Assembly: GCA_038125665.1 (NCBI GenBank)
Contig: JAYPEI010000007.1
Location: 1-64,000, forward strand
From: CAILUG01 sp038125665
Lineage (GTDB): Bacteria; Pseudomonadota; Gammaproteobacteria; Pseudomonadales; Pseudohongiellaceae
Direction of reading: 5' to 3'
Length of the DNA: 64,000 nt
The notes beneath the pieces were generated by a model. It saw nothing but the letters and a program-made list of their open reading frames with translations. It searched no databases and had not been told where the DNA came from. Positions within the stretch are counted from its first letter, which is position 1, and every line of letters starts with the position of its first letter. Of the stretch, positions 55,824 through 64,000 are shown one piece after another. Made by a program: the position numbers and the translations under genes.

Positions 55824-56588
55824 GTGACACTAGCAATCATCGGTGGTTCTGGTCTTTACGCTCTAGAAGAGTTAGAGCTTGAGAAAACTCTCAGTTTGTT
55901 AACTCCTTATGCGGAGCAACCTGTATGTCTCTATCAGTACAGAAAAGGTCTCTCCACTTGTTTATTTTTGCCCAGACACGGTGCAGAACATCAATTAGCC
56001 CCCCATGAAATAAATTATAGGGCAAACCTGTGGGCCTTGGACAAGGCAGGTGCGAGTAGTATTGTGGCTGTCAACGCAACAGGTGCGGTGGACCCTTGTC
56101 TCGAACCTGGCTCCTTGGTGCTTCCGGATCAAATTATCGACTATACCTATGGAAGAGAGAATAGTTTTTATCTTGGCAAGCATCAACTCAAAGCACATAT
56201 TGATTTTAGTGAACCTTTTACTCCTGAACTGAATACTCAAATTTCAGCTGTCGCAGATTCCTTGGGTTTACCCATAGTTAAGCAAGGAACCTATGGTGTC
56301 ACCCAAGGCCCGCGTCTTGAGACTGGAGCAGAAATACGTAGACTCGCTAGGGATGGTTGTACTTTAGTAGGGATGACTGCTATGCCAGAGGCCGCTCTAG
56401 CCAGAGAGTTGGGGATACCTTATGCCAGTTTATGTTTGGTTATTAATAAAGCGGCGGGTGTGCCTGGTGCCCAATTGAATCATGAGTTTTTGATGCTCGT
56501 GTTGGAAGAAGGCATAGTGGTAGTTAAGAACCTTCTGCGAGAACTTGTTTCAAGATATTCTCCTGACAAATCTCTTTATATGCGCTGA
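55824..56588 (+). CDS. mtnP: S-methyl-5'-thioinosine phosphorylase (MtnP-like)
   Basis: A 254-residue purine nucleoside phosphorylase-family protein, GTG start. The phosphate site GGSGLY is at residues 7-12, then PRHG and GVTQGPRLET. In 5'-methylthioadenosine phosphorylases the base is read by Asp residues; here the corresponding region reads INKAAG, with Asn as in 6-oxopurine-specific enzymes. This, and the csiV-mfd-gap neighbourhood matching Pseudomonas, favours methylthioinosine over methylthioadenosine. It works in methylthioadenosine salvage. Confidence 0.87.
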   Translation: MTLAIIGGSGLYALEELELEKTLSLLTPYAEQPVCLYQYRKGLSTCLFLPRHGAEHQLAPHEINYRANLWALDKAGASSIVAVNATGAVDPCLEPGSLVLPDQIIDYTYGRENSFYLGKHQLKAHIDFSEPFTPELNTQISAVADSLGLPIVKQGTYGVTQGPRLETGAEIRRLARDGCTLVGMTAMPEAALARELGIPYASLCLVINKAAGVPGAQLNHEFLMLVLEEGIVVVKNLLRELVSRYSPDKSLYMR

Positions 56589-56668
56589 AGTATCTATGCT
56601 AATTTATTACACAGGGTCATTGTGCTAAGAGAGATTGAATCTTATGCTGCAGTATGACTTCCCGTGAA

Positions 56669-57565
56669 TCACTCAAAGTTTAGAGAAGTGTTTATTGAGG
56701 GGAGTGGAATTTCATAATCGTCGACCTGTATAAGCACCCCAAAGGCTGGGTTATCCAAATAGAAAAGTCTTCCTTTGCTAAGCAGATTTTTTTCCTGAAT
56801 GGTCCAGAATGAATTAGACTCTGCTGATAAATAAAGTGCTGTCTCCAGCTGTACTCGTCCCCCACTATCAATTATTCTCAAATTTCCAAATAGCGTTTTG
56901 CCATCTGAGACATGTTCGGTATTTGTAGAAATCTTATTATGCATTCTCTCATTATTATCTTCGGAGAGTAGCTGAGAAAAATTTGGATAGACACTTTCAA
57001 GGAAGGATTCTGTGGCGTTGGAACTGAAAACTGATACCGACCTAGCTTGGCGTGCAGAGACTAAGGGTTCATGCCAGCTACCATGCCATAGAACCGAGTA
57101 ATTGCTCTCTCTTAGTCGGCTCAGCGTAGTTTTTAAAGAGAAATTCTCATGTGGAAGTCTCATGAAAGGCTCTTTTTCAACAGCTTTTAATGTAAATTTT
57201 GCAGTGAGATCTGTCTCTAGGGGAGCGTGTGAGGTTAATGAGCTAAATAAGGTGTTGGGTGGAAGTCGGTCCTGTTCATAAAACGGAAAATCAAGACCGA
57301 GAGCTGGTGATTTGAGTAGTATACCTTTGGGTAGTAGTACAGGAGTAGAGGAGGCGAGTGGAATTTCAGATAGTGAGTCATCGTCTTTTTGAGTAAACAC
57401 AATGACATTAACTGTCAGCCATTCACTCGCTTCATCAGCGGCATGAGTATAGTGAACCGTTGTTGCTGCCGGAAATAAACCAATTACTAGAAGTAATTTA
57501 AGTCTTCTTTTTATATGCTGGAAGTTTTTATTGTGGTGCTGTTTTTTCACTTTTGGACCTATCAT
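56669..57565 (-). CDS. csiV: CsiV family periplasmic protein
   Basis: CsiV in Vibrio binds peptidoglycan and activates LpoA, which is needed for PBP1A. The 298-residue product has a basic N-terminus with a signal segment (about 22-42, ending AADEA-like) and the family's opening strand WLTVNVIVFTQ followed by low-complexity polar sequence. Position beside mfd, four-base overlap with it, is the standard location. The sequence is poorly conserved beyond the N-terminal region. Confidence 0.78.
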   Translation of the reverse strand: MIGPKVKKQHHNKNFQHIKRRLKLLLVIGLFPAATTVHYTHAADEASEWLTVNVIVFTQKDDDSLSEIPLASSTPVLLPKGILLKSPALGLDFPFYEQDRLPPNTLFSSLTSHAPLETDLTAKFTLKAVEKEPFMRLPHENFSLKTTLSRLRESNYSVLWHGSWHEPLVSARQARSVSVFSSNATESFLESVYPNFSQLLSEDNNERMHNKISTNTEHVSDGKTLFGNLRIIDSGGRVQLETALYLSAESNSFWTIQEKNLLSKGRLFYLDNPAFGVLIQVDDYEIPLPSINTSLNFE

Positions 57566-60500
57566 TGTTCTAGTTTATCAAGCAGAGCATTAGCTAACAT
57601 AATTCTTTCAGCTGCATCTCTAGCAGGTGTTCGAAATACTAATTCATTAGCCCCTTTCAAACTATAGTTCGCTGGCTCTGATTGAATAAGCTCTACCAGT
57701 TTGAGAGGATCTATTAATGTGTCGGTACAAAAACGTATACGACCTCCCCCTGTTGCCCCTTCGAGTTTTTCGATACCGAGTTTCTGTGCTCTAAGCTTTA
57801 ATGCAGTTACTGCCAGGAGATTTTGGGCTGGCTCAGGTAAGAGACCGAAACGATCAATCATTTCTACTTTCAATTCAAGCAGCTCCTCGTGATTAGCAGC
57901 ATTGGCTAAGCGCTTATACAGAAGCAATCTCGTCTGTATATCCCCTAGGTAGTCTTCAGGAAGTAGTGCTGGAATACGCAAATTAATCTCAGTGTTAACA
58001 AAAAGAGCCTGATCTGGCTTCGGAACTTTACCAGCCTTCATTAGGGCAACTGTCTGTTCCAACATTTCGCTGTAGAGAGTAAAGCCTATGTTTTGCATGT
58101 GACCACTTTGCTCTTCTCCCAAAAGTTCACCGGCACCACGGATTTCAAGATCATGAGAAGCTAGAGTGAAGCCGGCACCTAAAGTGTCTGCACTACTTAT
58201 GGCTTCCAGACGTTTTACCGCATCTGCAGTAAGGCTACGAGGATGGGGGGTAAGCAAGTAGGCATAGGCCTGGTGATGCGATCGACCGACTCGTCCTCTT
58301 AGTTGATGTAGTTGAGCAAGTCCGAATGTATCTGCTCGATCAATGATGATGGTGTTGGCATTAGGAATGTCTATCCCAGTTTCTATGATAGTCGAACATA
58401 CAAGCACATTACTCCGTTTGTGATAAAAATCTGACATAACTCTCTCTAGCTCACTTTCTCTGAGTTGACCGTGGCCAACAACCACCCGAGCCTCTGGTAC
58501 CAAATTGCGAATGCTCTCTGCTGTCTTCTCTATGGTGCGAACATTATTATGCAAGTAGAAAACTTGGCCACCGCGAAGAAGTTCGCGATGTATGGCTTCT
58601 TTGATCAATGGTTCGTTAAATTCACGAATAAATGTGAGTACAGAAAGTCTACGTGCTGGAGGTGTCGCTATAATAGAAAGGTCTCGTAGGGCTGACATTG
58701 CCATATTTAGAGTTCGAGGAATAGGTGTGGCTGTCAAAGTTAGAACATCCACATTAGCCCTTAAAGATAGAAGTCTATCTTTTTGTCTTACTCCGAATCG
58801 ATGTTCCTCATCAATAATTAGTAACCCAAGATCTTTATATTTGATGCTTTCCTGCAATAATTTGTGAGTGCCAATCACTATGTCCGCTTTTCCATTGGCT
58901 AGTTCAGCTAAAGCTTCTTGTTGTTTAGTGCTGCTAACAAATCTCGATAATAAACGTATTGATACAGGCCAATCAGCAAAACGATCGCGAAAACTTTCAT
59001 AATGTTGCTGAGCAAGTAGGGTAGTTGGAGCCAAAATTGCTACTTGCTTGTGATTACTGACAGCAATGAACGCAGCACGCATTGCAACTTCAGTTTTTCC
59101 GAAACCCACATCACCACAGACCAAACGGTCCATTGGACGTGGGTTTGCCATATCAGCCAAAACAGCTTTAATAGTGTCCAGTTGATCCGGTGTTTCTTCA
59201 AAATCAAAGCTGTTAGAAAACAACTGGTAATCTGTCTGAGGGATACTGAAGCTTTTTCCTTGTTGGGCAGCACGTCGAGCATGAATATCAAGTAGCTCTG
59301 CTGCAACATCGATCACTTTTTCGGCGGCTTTGCGTTTAGCTTTTTGCCATTGATCGCTGCCAAGTTTATGTAGAGGAGCATTCTCTGGATCTGTCCCACC
59401 ATAACGGGTGATCATGTGTAAATTTGCAACAGGGACATAAAGTTTGGCGCCCTCAGCATATTCTAAAACTACAAATTCTGTCAGTTGATCTTCAACACTG
59501 AAGTTTTCAAGCCCTCTGTATCTGCCTACACCATGGTCTAAATGAACAACCGCCGATCCTTCTTTTAGTTCAGTCAAACTTTTAATAACAAAGTCGCTGT
59601 TGTCTTGTTGTTCACGACGTCTTCTTGTTTGAGCAACATGATTTACAAAAAGCTGGTTCTCCGCTATCACTGCCATTTTTTTTGCAGGTAACCATAGGCC
59701 ATGATTGAGGGGCGCTATAGTCACATAGAGTTGAGGAGGTTGTAAGTTTAATTTCTCTTGGAAATCTCTCCAGTTGATACATGAGGTTGCATCAATCCGG
59801 TTATCACGGAGTAATTCCAACAACACTTCACGACGTCCAGCTGATTCACAAGTTAGTAGGATATGTTGGTCAAAATTGTCAGCTAAGAATTGTCTAAGCT
59901 TTGACATAGGATCTAGTTGGCGTTGTTCTACAGCTAGATCTGGCATGGGTTGTGAATCAAGTACCCAATTGTTAGCTGTTACTTGATTAGCTTGATTCAG
60001 TAACTCGATTAGAGGAAATTTTTTAAGTTTTTCGAATAGTTTCTCAACAGGTAGGAAGACTTCTTTAGGGGGTAGTAAAGGACGTTCTGGATCGACTCCA
60101 AGTTGATCATGGCGCACACGCACTTCACGCCAAAATTGTTCAGCCCCCGAATTTAAGTCACCATAGGTATAAACTTGTAAATCTGTTGGCAAGTAGTCAA
60201 AAAGCGTTTCGAGAGAGGTGAAAAAAAGTTTCAGGTAATATTCAAGTCCTGCACTTGATATTCCTTTGCTCACATCCTCGTACAAAGGGCAGCGCCTAAC
60301 ATCCACGGCAAAGTTTTCACGGAAGGCCTTTCTGAATTTAGCTATGGAATCATCGTTTAAAGGAAACTCTCTTGCAGGTAAGAGTTTTAATGAATTTAGC
60401 TGCTGACTTGAGATTTGCGTATCAACAGCAAAATTACGCATGCTTTCTATTTCTTCATCAAAGAACTCAATTCGTAGTGGCTCTTGGGTGCCCATTGGGA

Positions 60501-61041
60501 AAAGGTCAAGAATTGAGCCTCGTACTGCAAACTCACCATGTTCGTACACGGTATCTACATGATGGTATCCTCCAACTATAAGTTGAGCTTTTAACTCTTG
60601 TAATGATCGTTGCTCTCCTACCTTCAGCTCAAGAGCATAAGCAGCCAAATAGCTTTTAGGGGGTACTAGATGCAATAAGGTGTTAACCGAAAGTATCAGC
60701 GTCCCTCTCTGAAGCCCGGGTAGTTGTTGCAGGGTCGCTAGTCGCTCTGAAATTATGTCCTGGTGAGGGGAGAAACTGTCATAAGGTAAGGTTTCCCAGT
60801 CGGGGAAATGTAGAACTGGAGTCACTTGTTCAATGTCATTCTCATTGGCAAAAAACTCATATTCTTCAAGTAAACGCTCGGCCTGCTGAGTGTTCTCAGT
60901 GATCACCAGTGCCATTTTGGGGGAAATATTTTGGGCGGTTGCAAGTAGTAGGCTACTAGCAGCACCTCTTAATCCTGCCCACTGCTGGGGCTTTGCAGCT
61001 TCAGGAGCTGCAGGCAGGTTTTCAAGATCCAGGTACTTCAA
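57562..61041 (-). CDS. mfd: Transcription-repair coupling factor Mfd
   Basis: Mfd removes stalled RNA polymerase at lesions and recruits UvrA. The 1159-residue product has the UvrB-like N-terminal module, the RNA-polymerase-interacting domain (VVHLDHGVGRYRGLE), the superfamily 2 translocase with Walker A GDVGFGKTE and the DEEH box, the TRG motif region and the C-terminal regulatory domain. csiV follows, overlapping by four bases. Confidence 0.97.
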   Translation of the reverse strand: MKYLDLENLPAAPEAAKPQQWAGLRGAASSLLLATAQNISPKMALVITENTQQAERLLEEYEFFANENDIEQVTPVLHFPDWETLPYDSFSPHQDIISERLATLQQLPGLQRGTLILSVNTLLHLVPPKSYLAAYALELKVGEQRSLQELKAQLIVGGYHHVDTVYEHGEFAVRGSILDLFPMGTQEPLRIEFFDEEIESMRNFAVDTQISSQQLNSLKLLPAREFPLNDDSIAKFRKAFRENFAVDVRRCPLYEDVSKGISSAGLEYYLKLFFTSLETLFDYLPTDLQVYTYGDLNSGAEQFWREVRVRHDQLGVDPERPLLPPKEVFLPVEKLFEKLKKFPLIELLNQANQVTANNWVLDSQPMPDLAVEQRQLDPMSKLRQFLADNFDQHILLTCESAGRREVLLELLRDNRIDATSCINWRDFQEKLNLQPPQLYVTIAPLNHGLWLPAKKMAVIAENQLFVNHVAQTRRRREQQDNSDFVIKSLTELKEGSAVVHLDHGVGRYRGLENFSVEDQLTEFVVLEYAEGAKLYVPVANLHMITRYGGTDPENAPLHKLGSDQWQKAKRKAAEKVIDVAAELLDIHARRAAQQGKSFSIPQTDYQLFSNSFDFEETPDQLDTIKAVLADMANPRPMDRLVCGDVGFGKTEVAMRAAFIAVSNHKQVAILAPTTLLAQQHYESFRDRFADWPVSIRLLSRFVSSTKQQEALAELANGKADIVIGTHKLLQESIKYKDLGLLIIDEEHRFGVRQKDRLLSLRANVDVLTLTATPIPRTLNMAMSALRDLSIIATPPARRLSVLTFIREFNEPLIKEAIHRELLRGGQVFYLHNNVRTIEKTAESIRNLVPEARVVVGHGQLRESELERVMSDFYHKRSNVLVCSTIIETGIDIPNANTIIIDRADTFGLAQLHQLRGRVGRSHHQAYAYLLTPHPRSLTADAVKRLEAISSADTLGAGFTLASHDLEIRGAGELLGEEQSGHMQNIGFTLYSEMLEQTVALMKAGKVPKPDQALFVNTEINLRIPALLPEDYLGDIQTRLLLYKRLANAANHEELLELKVEMIDRFGLLPEPAQNLLAVTALKLRAQKLGIEKLEGATGGGRIRFCTDTLIDPLKLVELIQSEPANYSLKGANELVFRTPARDAAERIMLANALLDKLEQ

Positions 61042-61095
61042 AGCTGACTCCTTAAATAATAACTGGGCATTATAAACTATTGTTTATCTTTAAGT

Positions 61096-61124
61096 TGGAC
61101 AGCAAGGCTATAGGTTGGGATAAT
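61096..61124 (+). promoter_or_regulatory. Candidate sigma-70 promoter for the GAPDH gene
   Basis: TGGACA (61096-61101) and GATAAT (61119-61124), each matching consensus at five of six positions, are 17 bases apart. The start codon follows 32 bases after the -10. Confidence 0.55.
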
Positions 61125-61156
61125 GCGCCAAAATTTTCACACTCAGGAACTACAAC

Positions 61157-62632
61157 GTGGTAAGACCAAATCTCGATGAAGGCTTCTTTCAAGACTGGAA
61201 ACAGCGCGAAGCGCTAGCTCAAGAAATGATCCCTGTTCTGGGACGTCTAGAAAATGAGCGAGGTATACAAGTTTTCCTCTACGGCAACACGCTAACTAAT
61301 CGCTCTGTAGCTAATATCATGAAATCTCATCGTCGAGTACGGCAAATAGCTCGTAATGAAATGTCAGAATTCGAAACCCATCCTGTACTGACTGCCTTAG
61401 CAAAGCTTAATCTCTGTCCATGCCAAATAGATCTTGGGAAGCTTACTGTAGCTTATATGGAGCAAAGTCAGACTACAGATGGAATGGATGTCGATGCTTT
61501 TGTAGCACGTGAATTGGTATTGTTAATTGATAATGCGCATAAACCAATAGTCAAACCAGTAGATGTTGTTTTATATGGTTTTGGACGGATAGGGCGATTG
61601 GTCACAAGACTACTTTTAGAACAGACGGGTAATGGTCAAGTAATGAGACTCCGCGCTGTCGTTGTTAGACGCGGAGGTGAGGGAGACTTACTCAAGCGAG
61701 TTAACTTGCTTCGTACTGACTCGGTTCATGGTTCTTTCGAAGGGACTATTCGAGTGGATGAGGAAAATTCACGCATTATCGCTAATGGAAACATCATCCA
61801 CTTTATCTATGCTGATGCCCCCGATAAGATTGACTACACGCTATACGGTATCAGTGAAGCTCTAATTATAGATAATACTGGTAAGTGGCGAGATGAGGCA
61901 GGGTTATCTCTGCATCTCAAATCTAAGGGCGTAAGCAAAGTGATGTTGACTGCTCCCGGTAAGGGGGGGCTTAAAAATATTGTGCTTGGTATAAACCACG
62001 ATACAATCACAGCTGAAGATAAAATCATTACAGCAGCTTCTTGTACAACTAATGCTATAGCGCCAGTGCTAAAAATCATCAACGACAATTGGGGTGTTGT
62101 GCATGGCCATGTTGAAACTGTTCATGCCTACACAAATGATCAAAACCTTATAGACAATTATCATAAAGCTGATCGTCGTGGACGCTCAGCAGCTCTCAAC
62201 ATGGTGCTTACTGAGACAGGAGCAGCTAAAGCGGTCTCCAAGGCAGTGCCTGAATTAGAAGGAAAGCTAACAGGTAACGCGGTTCGTGTGCCAGTTGCCA
62301 ATGTTTCCATGGCGATTGCTAACATCACCCTTGAAAAACCTGTTACTCGAGAAGAGATTAACGACTATTTGCGTAAAATTGCTTTACACTCACCTTTGCA
62401 AAATCAACTAGGTTACACCGAGTCACCTGATGCTGTGTCCAGTGATTTTATAGGCTCACGTGAAGCCGCTGTGTTAGATGCTACAGCAACTATAGCTAAT
62501 GGAACTAATCTTATCATTTACCTTTGGTATGACAATGAGTATGGCTACAGTAATCAAGTGGTCAGGATGGTGGCCAAACTAGCGGGAGTGGACCATCTGA
62601 CTTATCCTGCCAATACATCTATGGCACTTTAG
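61157..62632 (+). CDS. gap: Long-form glyceraldehyde-3-phosphate dehydrogenase
   Basis: GAPDH interconverts glyceraldehyde 3-phosphate and 1,3-bisphosphoglycerate. The product is 491 residues, against about 335 for ordinary GAPDH, because of a ~130-residue N-terminal extension of unknown role found in the Pseudomonas-type enzyme next to mfd. The Rossmann VVLYGFGRIGRLV begins near residue 136 and the catalytic Cys296 is in AASCTTNA. A GTG start at 61157 is used. The role may be gluconeogenic rather than glycolytic, as inferred for the Pseudomonas paralogue. Confidence 0.93.
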   Translation: MVRPNLDEGFFQDWKQREALAQEMIPVLGRLENERGIQVFLYGNTLTNRSVANIMKSHRRVRQIARNEMSEFETHPVLTALAKLNLCPCQIDLGKLTVAYMEQSQTTDGMDVDAFVARELVLLIDNAHKPIVKPVDVVLYGFGRIGRLVTRLLLEQTGNGQVMRLRAVVVRRGGEGDLLKRVNLLRTDSVHGSFEGTIRVDEENSRIIANGNIIHFIYADAPDKIDYTLYGISEALIIDNTGKWRDEAGLSLHLKSKGVSKVMLTAPGKGGLKNIVLGINHDTITAEDKIITAASCTTNAIAPVLKIINDNWGVVHGHVETVHAYTNDQNLIDNYHKADRRGRSAALNMVLTETGAAKAVSKAVPELEGKLTGNAVRVPVANVSMAIANITLEKPVTREEINDYLRKIALHSPLQNQLGYTESPDAVSSDFIGSREAAVLDATATIANGTNLIIYLWYDNEYGYSNQVVRMVAKLAGVDHLTYPANTSMAL

Positions 62633-62659
62633 CACCTTGCCTGAGGCTGCTCTATAAAA

Positions 62660-63772
62660 ATGGTTAATATAACTGGCCAGTCTGTATCGATAGTCAGGCT
62701 GGTTTTTTTATTCCTACTTTTTTTATTCTGTCTGGCCATCTCTTGGAATCAATTTTCGACTCACCACTCTGGACGCTTTGCCTTGGTAACCGATCCGCAA
62801 ATATTCAATGGTGAAACTATGGGTACCCATTGGCAAGTTCAATTAGCTCAAAATCAAAATCCACCTGATGATTTACAGAATTTAATACAAGACAAGTTAG
62901 ATCAGCTTGACCATGCGATATTTTCTACTTGGGACAGTGACTCTGAGCTGAGTCGCATAAATAATAGTTCCTCAACTGAATTTGTTATCTCACCTGATCT
63001 TGCGCAAGTACTCGCCGTTGCTGCAAATATTCAAGTTACAAGTCAAGGTGGCTTTGATCCACGAGTCGGGGAGCTTGTGAACATTTGGGGCTTTGGGCCT
63101 GAAGGCGATAATGAGGTGCCTAAAGCCGCTGTCATAGATCAGGCTTTGGAACGTCTTAGCGAGTCAAGTTATGAAGTCGATTTACAATCGTTAACTTTAG
63201 TACGCTCTTCAGGGTTGCTCCTAGATTTAAGTGGCATTGCTAAAGGGTTTGCAGTGGATGAGCTTGCAGAGTTTTTGAGTGCTCTTGGTTTGTTACATTA
63301 CCTAGTGGAAGTGGGAGGAGAGCTAAGAATACAAGGGTATAGATTTGTTCCTGAGCTTGCAGGCTTTGGAGAAACACAGAATCAACCCCTACCTTGGAGA
63401 GTAGCCTTGGAGCTACCCGAAGTGGGTGTAAGGCAGGTGGCCTCTGTCGTATCTAACATGGGCGACATAGCAATAGCAGGCTCAGGGGATTATCGTAATT
63501 TTAGAGTGCTTCCTGATGGTACCCGTGTAAGTCATGAGATAGACCCTCGTACAGGCAGACCTGCTAGTCATGATCTTGCCGGAGTGACTGTATTTATGTC
63601 GAAGGCAATTGAGGCTGACGCATGGGCAACTGCTTTTATGATTATGGGGCCGCAAGAAAGTCTGAGAATTGCGGAAGAATTGGGACTAATGGTAAGCCTG
63701 GTGGTGAGAAAAGATCAAGGCTGGTCTATAATCACGTCGTCAGCGCTAGAGCAGTATCTGCGACGTGAGTAA
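62660..63772 (+). CDS. apbE: FAD:protein FMN transferase ApbE
   Basis: ApbE attaches FMN to Thr of Nqr/Rnf-type subunits in the periplasm. The 370-residue product has an N-terminal signal/anchor (about 10-30) without a clear lipobox, the ETMGTHWQV segment, DLSGIAKGFAVDELA (about 193-207), HEIDPRTGRPA, and the metal-binding ADAWATAF. In relatives apbE ends the nqr operon. The signal-peptide codons overlap a hairpin plus T-tract resembling a terminator. Confidence 0.93.
   Translation: MVNITGQSVSIVRLVFLFLLFLFCLAISWNQFSTHHSGRFALVTDPQIFNGETMGTHWQVQLAQNQNPPDDLQNLIQDKLDQLDHAIFSTWDSDSELSRINNSSSTEFVISPDLAQVLAVAANIQVTSQGGFDPRVGELVNIWGFGPEGDNEVPKAAVIDQALERLSESSYEVDLQSLTLVRSSGLLLDLSGIAKGFAVDELAEFLSALGLLHYLVEVGGELRIQGYRFVPELAGFGETQNQPLPWRVALELPEVGVRQVASVVSNMGDIAIAGSGDYRNFRVLPDGTRVSHEIDPRTGRPASHDLAGVTVFMSKAIEADAWATAFMIMGPQESLRIAEELGLMVSLVVRKDQGWSIITSSALEQYLRRE
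62677..62709 (+). terminator. Terminator-like hairpin inside the apbE signal-peptide codons
   Basis: CCAGTCTG (62677-62684) pairs with CAGGCTGG (62695-62702), with one G-T wobble, around a ten-base loop that itself contains TATCGATA, and seven T follow. It lies 45 bases after the GAPDH stop but inside the apbE frame. It may terminate the gap transcript and attenuate apbE, or be a chance result of T-rich hydrophobic codons. Confidence 0.45.
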
Positions 63773-63775
63773 TGC

Positions 63776-64000
63776 ATGAAACAGTATGATTTGATCGTTA
63801 TTGGAAGTGGGCCAGCGGGAGAGTCCGCAGCTATGAATGCTGTAAAGCATGGCCGTAAAGTTGCAATGGTTTGTGACAAAAATATGCCTGGTGGTGGTTG
63901 TACACATGTTGGCACTATTCCTTCCAAAACGCTCCGTCATGGTGTGAAACAGTTGTTACAGTTTCGTAACCACCCCATGTTGCGCGATTTTGGAGAGCAA
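63776..64000 (+). CDS. sthA: Soluble pyridine nucleotide transhydrogenase SthA, N-terminal fragment
   Basis: SthA transfers hydride between NADPH and NAD+. The first 75 residues are in the window; the gene runs off the end. The FAD dinucleotide motif GSGPAGESAA is at about residues 10-19, and CTHVGTIPSK follows. The second redox Cys of dihydrolipoamide dehydrogenases is replaced by Thr in this motif, which identifies the SthA branch. It begins three bases after apbE. Confidence 0.93.
   Translation, partial: MKQYDLIVIGSGPAGESAAMNAVKHGRKVAMVCDKNMPGGGCTHVGTIPSKTLRHGVKQLLQFRNHPMLRDFGEQ

Noticed and set aside
63776..64000. Dihydrolipoamide dehydrogenase
   Set aside because: The redox-active second cysteine is absent from the CTHVGTIPSK motif, which fits the soluble transhydrogenase instead.

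Overview
The window reads as a chromosomal segment of a free-living, probably marine or aquatic gammaproteobacterium related to the Pseudomonadales/Cellvibrionales side of the class. This rests on gene content and order: ZipA, TtcA, DjlA, CsiV-Mfd beside a long GAPDH as in Pseudomonas, CysI with a DUF934 partner, NfuA, a soluble transhydrogenase, and tig-clpP-clpX-lon-hupB-ppiD. The taxonomic guess is inference. Base composition is moderately AT-rich. Two runs of exactly ten N (33314-33323 and 47135-47144) lie inside genes, so this is a scaffolded draft assembly.

Layout. 1-11.1 kb: the tail of an unrecognised ORF, then recA-recX-smc-zipA-ligA, a lysozyme-like lipoprotein and djlA, all rightward. 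11.2-14.1 kb: a large M16 metallopeptidase on the minus strand. 14.2-22.1 kb: an accessory catabolic block on the plus strand, comprising a possible 38-residue membrane peptide, a divergent PQQ-type dehydrogenase, both subunits of a PnpCD-type hydroquinone 1,2-dioxygenase, an aldehyde dehydrogenase placed to act on its product, and the 5-oxoprolinase genes pxpB, pxpC and pxpA. 22.2-30.2 kb: mixed housekeeping genes (cobO, ylqF, bolA, a Bax-like hydrolase with a homopolymer frameshift at its start, a polysaccharide deacetylase, ttcA-yheU-tusA-pdxB, alaA, msrB). 30.3-41.4 kb: an MMPL/RND exporter, then the proteostasis block tig, clpP, clpX, lon, hupB, ppiD. 41.4-47.6 kb: a complete leftward oligopeptide ABC importer (oppABCDF-like) whose OppC carries an inserted fibronectin-III-like domain. 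47.6-55.8 kb: gloB, a methyltransferase, rnhA, dnaQ, sohB, DUF934-cysI, two small membrane proteins and nfuA. 55.8-64 kb: mtnP-like, csiV-mfd, long gap, apbE and the start of sthA.

How the genes work together. The 14-22 kb block is the only part that looks like a niche adaptation. PnpCD keeps the full His/Asn/Glu/His iron-ligand pattern known for hydroquinone 1,2-dioxygenase, and the following ALDH would turn 4-hydroxymuconic semialdehyde into maleylacetate. No maleylacetate reductase or regulator is in the window. The quinoprotein upstream lacks several standard PQQ-dehydrogenase motifs. An intrinsic terminator between pnpD and the ALDH suggests graded expression. The rest is conserved core genome. 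I saw no tRNA, rRNA, CRISPR, insertion sequence, prophage or toxin-antitoxin pair.
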